Assembly (NCBI GenBank): GCA_004835665.1
Contig: RBKR01000011.1
Location: 806,001 to 870,000, forward strand
Direction: 5' to 3'
Length of the DNA stretch: 64,000 nt
DNA from: Phoma sp. XZ068
Taxonomy: Eukaryota; Ascomycota; Dothideomycetes; Pleosporales; Didymellaceae
The position numbers and the translations under genes are program-made. The notes under the pieces were generated by a model that did no database searches, was not told where the DNA came from, and was given only the letters and a program-made list of their open reading frames with translations. This document shows, piece after piece, positions 52,739-62,260 of the stretch; the first letter of the stretch is position 1; each line of letters begins with the position of its first letter.

Positions 52739-53692
52739 ACTATCAAAAATACTCCTTCTTTTGTGATAATATTTGGAATCCTGCACACTCCCACAACCAG
52801 GCGTTATAGGGATACTCGGATGGGTTGGGAGCAATATACCCTATGATACATGTATAATTTCCCCGTAAAAAACTTTTGGGATGCACGGTTGGGTAATTAA
52901 TACTGGGGCGTTGGAATAATGTGTATATGGGATATGATGATACCCACGAAAATGTTTGATTAATACACGATGTTATGATTCTGAGAATGTACTCGCGTGA
53001 CTCTTCGTTAATAAACTCTTTACTCTGTATATGTGTATTGTCGTTGTTGCTGGTGGGTGAGATGAAGGTGGTCTGGATACAAGCAGAGATTGAGAGAGAC
53101 TAGGTCAAGCCTTGACTTAGGTACCGAATATGCAGGGGAGATTATGCTAGTTAGTAGACGGTTACACGCGAAGGAGTTGTTGTGGAGTGGCTTGTTGCTT
53201 TTACATGATTTTCAGGGGGTAGAAGAGAGCGGAGGGATGGGATGAGAGAGATTGGATAAGGGAGATGAGATAATATAAAGTTAGGTTGGGACAGATGAGG
53301 TAGAGATGGGTTGGGGAGACTGGAGTTATATTCAGACACGATTATCATTGAATGTTGTGGATTAAGAGACAGACTTGGATAACTTGATCCAGAATGAGAA
53401 GGAAGCGATCACAACCATCTACTTAAGTACAGTACCTAGGATTACCATTATATACCTCAATCTATTCTAGGATTAGCTTACCCTATATCCCTCCCGGATC
53501 GGCCTTTGGCGTGTTGTATTATTCCTCATGAATCTGATCAGGATGTCGTGATGGCGTACTGCGACTTTAAGCCTTGTTATATAAATTTTGATTATACATG
53601 GGATAACTTCTACATTTACCTGTATATACAGTGTTAGTTCACACAATGCAGCGTTGTTTATACTGTATGCCAGTCATTATGTCCACATCTTA
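52739..53692. other. AT-rich convergent intergenic region
   Basis: 954 bp between convergent genes, notably AT-rich with long purine tracts (about 53160-53340). No gene, terminal repeat or transposon-like sequence is seen. Confidence 0.5.
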
Positions 53693-55721
53693 CTAAACCA
53701 TGACTATACCATCATCCCTACCCCTCACGGCTTGCCCAGATCCCCCCACATAGCTCGAGTACGGATTGAGTCTCCTGATCAAAATCGGCGCCTCCGCCTG
53801 TGTAACAGACATGATCTGCCACTGAGTTGGATTGGCCCTCGAAGCACCCAGCTCTACCAGCGGCGAAGCAGTTGAGATACTGGCTGTCACGCCCTTCGAC
53901 CCATCGTATCCCCTTCTAAACAGCTCCATGCGGATAAAGTACAGCTGGCCCTGGAACCGATTCAAAGTAGCCAACAGATTGCAATTCAACCAGGTACTGA
54001 CCGCCGCCGCTAGCAACAAGTACGTGCCCACGCCCAACGCAGCGACAGTGTAGATGCTGAGATTCAGCACCCACGGCACCGCGGTGTAGAAAAGAATTTT
54101 GCGGGCGGTGGGCGCGTCGAGGGCGGTTATGTAGCCGCCGCCGTTCACAACGGAATCTAGGTCTGCCTTGGTTTTGCGCGAGCGGAAGAGCATTTGCGAA
54201 TACTCCGGGCAGAAACGTGATAGCCATGGCGGAAGTAGAGCCCGGGTCTTGTTGGTGCTGTAGCCTGCATGGACTTTGTGCAGACGCACGTTGAAACGCG
54301 TGTGATCGGTATTCCAGAAGCCTATCCCGTGTGCAGAGCGGGTGTCATCGATTTTGAGATTGACGGAGTCTAGCCAGGCTGTTGTTGGCGATTCGGGCAA
54401 GTCGATCTGGTCCACTGCAGGCTTGAGGTCTAAACATATTAGCACTCAATGTAACAATCTCTCGACTAAGTCTGCACGTACCGGCTATGACTTGCACGGC
54501 AGTAAGCAGAGGCAGGATAAGCAGTCCTATCGCTACCACCTGCCCAAACCCCAAAGCGCGGAAATCCGGCGAAACAGCTAACTCGCCGTACCAAACAGCG
54601 CGCACGGTGTTTCTTGTGCCGTAGATGAATTGGAAAATCCACACGGGTACTTGAGATAGATACGCATTCGTGAAGGTCTCCAGTGCGAATTCCCAGCTGA
54701 TCGAGGCCTTCCCGTTTTCTGACTTGTTAGGGTGGATCCATGAGTTGTATTGCGAGCTGGAGTGCGAGATGAGTTCATCGGTACCGATCGCGGATATGCC
54801 ATGTACACGGCTGAGATGGTTTCTGAGAGAAAGCTTGAGTGTGTGCTCTGTAATGCGGCGCTCGAAGCTACCGTCGACTGCGGGTGTGAGGTATAGAGTC
54901 AATAGCGTTAATGCGTGTTTGGCGAGCAAGAGGGTCAACGCGTAGACGGCGGTGTATGACGTGTCGCTGCGTGGAACGTTTGAGCTTGTGAGCAAGCATT
55001 GCAATGGCGTGCCAGAATTGAAATGGTCGGAAGGCGTGGTACTGTTGCGAGGGCTCCCGTCGTTCGTGAGTTCGACGGTGGTGTCTTGATAATACAGGTA
55101 TGAAAACAGAATGATGAAGATGACCGTCAGTAACGCCCGGAAGCCTCGTACAACAGCGTGTTTATGTAGATAGACGCGAAGTACCTCTAGCGACAATGCG
55201 TGTGTTGTAGCTGAGAAGTACGCAATGGACGTGACGATGTGGAACTCGAAGAGCGACATGTGGCAGCGACTGGTAAGGGTAGCTATCAAAATAGCAAGGC
55301 CAGTAACAAGTTGCTGGTCGCTCAGGGCATGGATGAATCTAACGAGTGCATCGCTGCGCTCCTTCTGCCTAGCATATTGGCTTTGCGTCAGAGGTTTACT
55401 CAACGGAGCCTCCGTATCTGAAACGCCGCGTCTCCACCTCTGAAAGAGACGCAACACACAATAATCGGTCGTGTTGAGTATGTCGAAAGGTAGATACTCA
55501 TTGGCGTAGCCCCAGAGTACACCAGCGAAGACTGCCGTTGCACTGAAGTAGAACGAGACCAGTATCTGCTTGTTCTCAGAACCGGCATCAAAACTCTCAG
55601 TGTATCATCTTACACCGATACCAGCAATATCTGAGTCCACCCTTATCTCGCTGTCACAGCCTTCCTGCGGCACCGTCGAGTAGCACTTGTTGCAATCAAG
55701 AGAGCTCTCACAGTTGCCCAT
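53693..55721 (-). CDS. Multi-membrane protein with MGNC N-terminus, tandem paralogue A
   Basis: Three exons (55614-55721, 54482-55565, 53693-54429; introns of 48 and 52 nt) encode 642 residues. Exon 1 (36 codons) encodes MGNCESS followed by cysteines at positions 4, 10, 13 and 22 and ends in DIAGIG. Exon 2 begins with a membrane segment (ILVSFYFSATAVFAGVLWG) and contains about five more. The last exon contributes another one or two (around LNLSIYTVAALGVGTYLLLA). A loop with FQCL-like Cys and the phrase RALGFGQVVAIGLL is shared with the neighbour at 56381. Both proteins have the same exon-1 length, cysteine spacing and intron phase, so they are duplicates. MGNxxS is a textbook N-myristoylation context, with Cys4 available for palmitoylation, but modification is untested. 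I cannot assign a transport or receptor function. Confidence 0.83.
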
Positions 55722-56380
55722 GATGATTGCACTGCACTTGTAAAGTTTCGATTGCAGGCAGTGGATACGGCGTTTTTGTCAAAGCAGACTGAAGGATTGA
55801 GGCTGTCTCGGTCGAATGCCCAGAATTGGTTTTCGCAGGCTGCGGTCTTTGTAACCTCTTAACTCATAATCGCAGAACCAGAAAAGCCTCAGGAGCTCGA
55901 GGATATTTAAAAAGTAAAATCGGGTGGTGTGACATGTTATTGCTTGCAAGGCTGTCGATTTTCGCCACTCAGAAGGTCAGCAGTGACAATTTTCGCGGAC
56001 ATCGCGGACATAGATGAGTGGGAGCGAGCTTGCCTTCTGCAGGCGTCCGAATCAGGCTAATCAGTAAAGTGAGCTCGTAAAAACGCTAACAAAAGCTTGC
56101 ATTATGCATGGCGTGTATAGCTGGTGTGAGCTGGCCTTCAGAGACGACAGGACACCTGTCATTAGACGTCAAGAAGTTAGGTGCAGCATGTGGATTGGCA
56201 AACATTGAGGCCGTCAGGACACCAAAAGGAAAAACAGTGGTTACTGGCACATCCAAACACAGGCTACGGGCCATCTCAGATAAGACACGATATCCGCCTT
56301 CGAAAAAGCGACTGTGAAGAAGAAGTGGTGATAGATTTAGTAAAGACCGAACACAGACAAACGACCAAGACCCACACATA
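55722..56380. other. Intergenic between the two paralogues
   Basis: 659 bp holding the promoter of paralogue A and the 3' flank of paralogue B. No gene is supported. Confidence 0.45.
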
Positions 56381-58353
56381 TCATTCCACTGCTGGAAACG
56401 GAAACGAACCTCTATAAGTGAGGTTCCCTTGCAAAGGCGAAACATTAGTAGAGTCGTGCCCGGTATCCTGATTCGGTGGAGCGTTGGACTGGCTCTCCGT
56501 CCTCGAAAACCCCGGTTGTAATAGCTGCGACAGCGGGCCAGGGAAAGACGACGACTGGGATGTGCTGGGCCGCGTGGAAGCGACAGTGGTTGTCGAGAGA
56601 TGTAGACTCGCACGCGTCAGTGTTTGTTGCGAGGAGGACGCCAGCCTATTGTTTCTGACTCTAACCTCAGCTTCCATCCTCACGAAGTAGATCTGATTGC
56701 ATATCATCTTGGCCACGAGAAAGACACGGAAGCCTTTCCAAAGCAGCATGAGTGAGACAATACTCAATTCCAGGTCTGTGAAGTTCCAGCCCAGTCCCAC
56801 GTACGTGTAGAAGCATGTATGCGCAAGCCATATGCGACTTGATATCATTGCAATCCTACGGGCAGTGGTCGGGTTATCATCGAAGTCTTCGGGCGCCACG
56901 GTCCTCGCAGCAAGAGCATAGAGTTCATCTTTCGGTTTCGGTACACCAGTACTGACAAGGCGTTCTAGTTCGGCATGATCACCACTCTTGTTTGTAACTT
57001 GTACGGGCGAGCTGTTAGACGTATCCGTAGGATCATCGTCCTCCTGTGTATCGAGAGTGTCCAATTCTGTCGCAGTAGCAGCATTCGCTTCGGCAGCGAT
57101 TATCGATTGTTCTATACAGCAGCCCAAATCAGCATCAGAATCTTGCAGAAGAATTTGCCGAGGTAGGTTACCATTTCGAATCTCGACCGCGGCCAACAAT
57201 GTAAGCAAGAGAAGGCCCAGTGCTACCACCTGCCCAAAGCCGAGCGATTCAAGTCCGCTCGTATCGAAATCTCCCCAAACGGCTTGAACAGTACTGACAG
57301 TTCCATAAGACATGCCTGCAAAGATACCCGGAATCCACGACATGTATGAGTCAAAATAGACCTGAAGATAATACCATGTCGATATTTGAGTGCGATCGTC
57401 TGCGTCAATTGGTGGTCGAAGCCAATTATAGTACTTCGCTTGTGCGTTGTCCACGATGTCGCGACACTCATCTCGAGACAGACCAGTCTTTCTCAAAGAC
57501 CTAGCCATCAAACTGTCTATCAACGCAGTGACGGTATCGGTTTGTGGATGGATGAACAAATCCGCGATTGCGAGGACATGACGGTATGTCAGCGCTACAA
57601 TAAGGGTGACAGAGTACCAAGCATCGAAACGAACGGATTTGTCGAACTTGGTCGCCTCGAAAACACACTGGAACACGTTGCCCATGTTCAGATTCTGAGA
57701 CTCTCCAAAATCTCCATCATAGGTGGCAGTGTTGGCGGTATATGAGAATCCGAACAGCACAAAGAGGCTAATTGTGAAACCAACGCGCCATGAGCGAACA
57801 AACGTATGTTTGTACAGATATTCTCGTAGTATTTGAAGCGAGAGAAGGTTAGTATATATGCACATATACGCGAGGCATGTTACAATATTGAACTCGTAGA
57901 GAGTAATGTCGCATCGACTGGCAAGACCAGCACAGAGTATCGCAATGCCAGAAATCAACTGTTGATCCCCGAGGACTTTGGTGAAGCTGGTCACAACGCC
58001 ACTGGTCTTTTCCTGCACTAATGTCTGTTCTAGTTGGACGTCCGCATCAGTAAAGGGAGATGTTCGCCGTTTGAGAAGCTGGACTGCGTAGTGGTCGGTC
58101 GAGGTGAGAAGAGCAGAAGGCAAAGACTTTCTGAACCAGCCCCAGACGACAACTAGGGTCAGAACCCAGGCGCTGAAGTAAAGCGAGGTGAGCACCTGTG
58201 TACTTTAGTGGATAACAAAAACCTAGCACATGAAAGCCCACTTACGCCAATACCTGCAATGTCTGCATTGACTTTGATTACCGTGGTACAATTGAAATTT
58301 GGTTCAGGAGTGAAGCATTGAGCACAGTTGAGCGAACTGCCACAATTACCCAT
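56381..58353 (-). CDS. Multi-membrane protein with MGNC N-terminus, tandem paralogue B
   Basis: Two exons (58246-58353 and 56381-58195; 50-nt intron, donor GTAAGT) encode 640 residues. Exon 1 has 36 codons, MGNCGSS with cysteines 4, 10, 13 and 22, ending DIAGIG exactly as in paralogue A. The body aligns by eye: VLTSLYFSAWVLTLVVVWGW with the first membrane segment of A, LGDQQLISGIAIL with LSDQQLVTGLAIL of A, YEFNIVTCLAYM with FEFHIVTSIAY of A, and ESLGFGQVVALGLLL with RALGFGQVVAIGLLI of A. About seven membrane segments are present. A large hydrophilic loop (about residues 385-480) is acidic. The C-terminal ~100 residues are Ser/Thr-rich. The second intron of A is absent here. The family is unnamed to me and the function unknown. 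Confidence 0.85.
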
Positions 58354-58994
58354 GATGTCAGAACGAGGTGGAAGGAGATCGGAGGCGACAATTCAGATTG
58401 CCAGCATTAGCGAGCCTTGTACTTATCTATTGCGCCAAGGATCGCATGCGCTGAAGAAAGCCACTCAGCTCGCTCGCATGGTAGAAGCGAAGTCGATGTA
58501 TTACAAGGCTGTGGTATTTGCTTTTCCCTTCTGGATTGTAGCTTCTTTAATGGCGTAGCGTGGTACTGACTGTATAAGCAACCAATCCCTGCGGCTTCCA
58601 CGAATTTTGGCTGTCCAAGAGTAATTGTGCTGATATAGACTGCTTGTTTAGTTTGAAGGGACCCAATCGATCGACGCTGTGGAACGCAAGCTCAGCCTTG
58701 CTCGCTAATAACGACAATCATAGCTGACTCCGAAATACCGAGAAAGCTGACACCGATGATCTTCTGTATGGGGAACAAGGATTACAATCCATCACAAGCT
58801 ATCTGGGCGAGATGGTGTTGTACGTGGCTCAATGCACCAAGTGTGCATCGACTGCGATATTCGATCGCGCTAGGCGCTGACCAATCACGCAATGACACCA
58901 CACAGCATAAGCACGACATCAGAGGATTAGAAAGATGTAAGTTGATCATTAATAGAAATTCATTCAAGGCTCAATGCCATTTTGGTATCATAAT
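58354..58994. other. Intergenic, 641 bp
   Basis: Upstream region of paralogue B and 3' flank of the reductase. A CCAAT pentamer occurs near 58880, too weak to interpret. No gene is seen. Confidence 0.45.
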
Positions 58995-60062
58995 CTACTG
59001 CTCCTTCGCCAAATCTGCAATCTGCAGAACGGCCTTTCCAAAGTTCTCTCCCCTCAGCATACCCAAGAAGCCATCGACAGCGTTGTCAATGCCGTCTGTA
59101 ACGCTGATCGTGGCCTTGAATGTACCCTCAGACAGCCACTTCTGGAGCTTCTCCTGGTGCTCCCTGGCGTGCTTGGGACCCATGTTCTCATCGGACACGA
59201 TGAAGCCGCGGATGGTGAGGCGCTTGGTGACCACCGACATCAGGTTCTTGATCGGGTAGCCCTCCTCAGGCTTGAGGTTGTACTGGGAGATCATACCGCA
59301 AGCGATGATGCGGCCGAAGTTGTTCATGGCGTTGATGGCGGCCTCGAGCTGCTCGCCTCCGACGTTCTCGTAGTAGATGTCGATACCGTTGGGTGCGAGG
59401 CGGGCGAGCGCATCAGCGGGCTTCTCGGTCTTGTAGTTGAAGCCGCCGTCGAAGTTGAGCTCGTTCTTGATGAAGTCGAGCTTCTTGTCGTCACCGACGG
59501 AGCCAATGACCTTCAAGCCCTCGTGCTTGGCCAACTGGCCAACGAGCTGGCCAACAGCGCCGGAAGCTGCGGAGATGAAAATTGTCTCGCCCTTCTTGGG
59601 AGCGCCAATCTCGTAGAAAGAGGACCAAGCTGTCAGGCCAGGCATGCCGAGAGGGCCAAGGAAGTATTTGGGATCGAGGTTGTAGGGGTTCTCGAGTTTG
59701 CGAACGGTCTTGACGGTGTTGGCGTCAAGGAGGGAGTACTCCTCAATAGGTGTGATGCCGAGGGTGATCAGAACCTCGCCCTCCTTGAAGTCCTTGTTGT
59801 TCGACTTGACGACCTTGAAGATGGAGCGGTTTGTGATGGGTGCGCCGAGCTCGAAGGGAGGGGAGTACGACTCCTTCTCGGGTGCGCGCATGCGGCCACG
59901 CTGGTATGGGTCGAAAGAGGCGTAGAAGTTCTTGACGATAAGGCCGCCCTCGGGGATCTGCTGCTCGAGGTCGAACTCGCGGGCCTCAACTGCGAGGTCC
60001 TGGCCGGCCTTGGGCCAGCCTGAAGGGACCTGCTTGAAGATAACACCCTTGTTCTGAACCAT
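58995..60062 (-). CDS. MDR-family NADP-dependent alkenal/enone double-bond reductase
   Basis: A single exon of 355 residues from the ATG at 60062. The frame continues 50 codons upstream but only to a GTG, so MVQNKGVIFK is the start, which fits the family. Features of the leukotriene B4 12-hydroxydehydrogenase / prostaglandin reductase branch of medium-chain reductases are present: SFDPYQRGRM near the N-terminus, the Rossmann loop SAASGAVGQLVGQ, GGFNYKTEK, and IYYENVGGEQLEAAI. Zinc-binding Cys residues of alcohol dehydrogenases are absent, as expected for this zinc-independent group. The enzyme would reduce the C=C bond of alpha,beta-unsaturated aldehydes or ketones using NADPH in the cytosol. 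The physiological substrate is unknown. Confidence 0.93.
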   Translation of the reverse strand: MVQNKGVIFKQVPSGWPKAGQDLAVEAREFDLEQQIPEGGLIVKNFYASFDPYQRGRMRAPEKESYSPPFELGAPITNRSIFKVVKSNNKDFKEGEVLITLGITPIEEYSLLDANTVKTVRKLENPYNLDPKYFLGPLGMPGLTAWSSFYEIGAPKKGETIFISAASGAVGQLVGQLAKHEGLKVIGSVGDDKKLDFIKNELNFDGGFNYKTEKPADALARLAPNGIDIYYENVGGEQLEAAINAMNNFGRIIACGMISQYNLKPEEGYPIKNLMSVVTKRLTIRGFIVSDENMGPKHAREHQEKLQKWLSEGTFKATISVTDGIDNAVDGFLGMLRGENFGKAVLQIADLAKEQ

Positions 60063-60946
60063 TGTGTTTGTATGGAAAAGCGCTTTGGGGTACTGAGTAA
60101 AGGAAGAGTAGAAGACTTTTAAAAATGGGAAGAAACTGGTATGTCGTAACCCGTGAGGAGGGCGGGACCTACATATAGGCACCACAACAAGCAGATTATA
60201 AATGAGATACACACGCGCCTAGCCAAAACAGTATTGCATCATAATGAAGGGTCCAGCGCCGCTCAATTGACCTGCGGAGGCAAGTCAAGCTCGGTAAAGT
60301 TGGGTCAATACAGGCCTTTCGCCGTTCTCTGCCCGGTAACACTACGGTACGGTGTGTTTCGTCCGCTACCTGGCGGACAGTTGCCTCGGCCGCAACTCTG
60401 CAAAGCCATGTTGGGCGGAACAGTGCTCAATGCAGAAACTTCTAATGCGTTTGGCAGGCGTTGGAGGGATGACGACGATGGGCTGTCCGGAGGTGTGCCA
60501 TTTCAAGCCAAGCGCCCGCAGTGATGCGTTTTGAAGGAGCCGAGGCAAGTGGGGGATCCTTAGTAATGAGGGGTCTGAGCTCAAGTGGAGAAATCAACTT
60601 CACAGTACTGAAGGGCCAACAATCTATCCGAAGCGGACACAATTTACACCGGCTGATGAGTACGTCTCTTCAAAACATACCAAGAACAGCAGAATCTGTT
60701 CGTTTGGGTATGCGTGGTGTTGATGATCGTCGACTAACGTCATGAGAGGCTTCTCACTATTGCCATACGAGTCAGACATTGACGCTTTGGTACGGCCGTT
60801 AGCGTGCTCGCCCGAAGGTTCTCGAAGGCTTCCAGATCCAGATGTGCAATTCTAGTTTCTATCGAATGTGCAACTTTGCGAGCCCCTGTGTTCACTGGTA
60901 GTCTACATTTGCGTTTGTATCAATGTCGGACACAAACGGAGTCCTC
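60063..60946. other. Intergenic, 884 bp
   Basis: Promoter of the reductase gene and 3' flank of the Maf gene. Open frames are short and overlapping, with no family-like content. Confidence 0.45.
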
Positions 60947-61838
60947 CTAGTCCCCCTCCCTCACGAACATGTTGTCCATGTCATCGTCCAACTCCTCTTC
61001 AGGCTCCATGACCTTCTCGATCAGCTTCAGCGTCGCACGTATTGGAAGCCCCACGACATTGTCGTACGACCCTTCGATGCGCTCAATCAGCACCGCACCG
61101 CCGCTCTGAATCCCGTAACCCCCTGCCTTGTCATTGCCGTCGCGCGTCCGTACGTATGCGAGAATGAGGTCGTCTGTGACTGCGAGCTGTTAGCGTTATG
61201 CACTATGCGGGACAGACGCTCAGCATACCTTGCGGGTCAAACTTGACCGTTGTCTCCTCGACATGTGTCTCTAGCCTATACCCCGGGTCCATGGCACTCT
61301 CAAGGGGCTTCATGACCGCCACAGCCGTCATGACCTTGTGCTCACCCTGATCCCTCAGCATCTTCAACATAGAGATGTGATGTTCAACGCTCTTTGGCTT
61401 CTCTAATATCCTGCCATCATGGCTGACTATGATTGTGTCTGCGCCAATGAACAGCGCAGGTTCACCCCGGTCCGTGTTGTCGATTTCGCGGCGGTACACT
61501 TCCTGCACTTTTGCGGTTGCGGTTTCGAGGACATAGTTGAGGGCGCCAAGGTCATGAGCTAGGTCTTCGGCAAACTTCGATGGCACTATCTCCACGTTTG
61601 TGAGGCCAACCTGGGCGAGGAGCTGCTTCCGTCGCGGAGACGCTGAAGCGAGGATGACACGCTTTCGCCGCAATTCATTCAATGCGGGAAGGCTGAGCGG
61701 TGGGGGTGGCCCTCGGGGAGGCGGTGGGCCTGGAGGCGGCCGTTTCGAATCCGAGGGGCCTGGCGATTTGCGGTCTGAGAGTAGAGGCACCTTTGCTGCG
61801 TCTTCGTATGGCGGTGGGGGTTCTGATGGTGTAGACAT
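60947..61838 (-). CDS. Maf-family nucleotide pyrophosphatase with Pro-rich leader
   Basis: Two exons (61229-61838 and 60947-61179; 49-nt intron, donor GTATGC, acceptor CGCAG) encode 280 residues. The longer frame upstream starts with TTG, so the ATG encoding MSTPSEPPPPYED is used. The core begins ILASASPRRKQLLAQVGL, the signature substrate loop of Maf/ASMTL proteins. It continues with LFIGADTIIVSHDGRILEKP, whose Asp is part of the catalytic site, and GGYGIQSGGAVLIERIEGSYDNVVGLP. Maf proteins hydrolyse dTTP, UTP and modified nucleotides to monophosphates (house cleaning). The ~70-residue leader is Pro-rich, contains a PPPPY motif and is absent from bacterial Maf. The tail is acidic (EEELDDDMD). 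Cytosolic location is assumed. Confidence 0.92.
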
Positions 61839-62169
61839 GGCTACGGGTGTGCTCGAATGCTGCAGTAATTGTTGTCGCGCCAAGCTTCCTCAAGAACGAT
61901 ATGCAATGAGTGGAATGTTGCAATTGTATGTTGTTGATGTGAGGGTGGTGTTGCAAGCATCAGCTGTCGACAAAAGTTGGGATGACACAATGCCGCCCCG
62001 AGCTTCTGCTGACCCTGACACGTGCGGATCTTCGGCGCGCTCTCCCCCTCGCGACATCCAGCATGTATGCAATTATAGTTCAGCGCATTAGAAATATCCA
62101 CGATTTCATAGCTCGTGAGCCCTCCGGTAAACATAACGTGTTAGGCTTGTAATATACCCAGCGCCGTCA
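61839..62169. other. Intergenic, 331 bp
   Basis: Short upstream region of the Maf gene and 3' end of the ZZ-finger gene. No feature is seen. Confidence 0.45.
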
Positions 62170-62260
62170 TCAACATCCACCACCGCCGCCGCCATCACCC
62201 CCACCACCACCTCCCCCATCTCCCCCATAAGTATGATGTCCACCATACCCACCAGCACTG
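62170..62260 (-). repeat. Trinucleotide-rich (GGN) coding repeat
   Basis: A CCN-rich tract on the plus strand encodes the poly-Gly tail of the ZZ-finger protein. The run is imperfect, mixing CCA, CCG, CCC and CCT codon complements. Confidence 0.7.

Noticed and set aside
52739..53692. AT-rich intergenic region considered as a RIP-decayed transposon
   Set aside because: No terminal repeats, target-site duplication or residual transposase-like frame could be seen.
58996..60023. Long plus-strand frame opposite the double-bond reductase
   Set aside because: Mirror frame of a GC-rich coding exon. The minus strand carries the full MDR protein.
60063..60212. 50-codon N-terminal extension of the reductase
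   Set aside because: Starts with GTG and lacks family similarity. MVQNKGV matches the family start.
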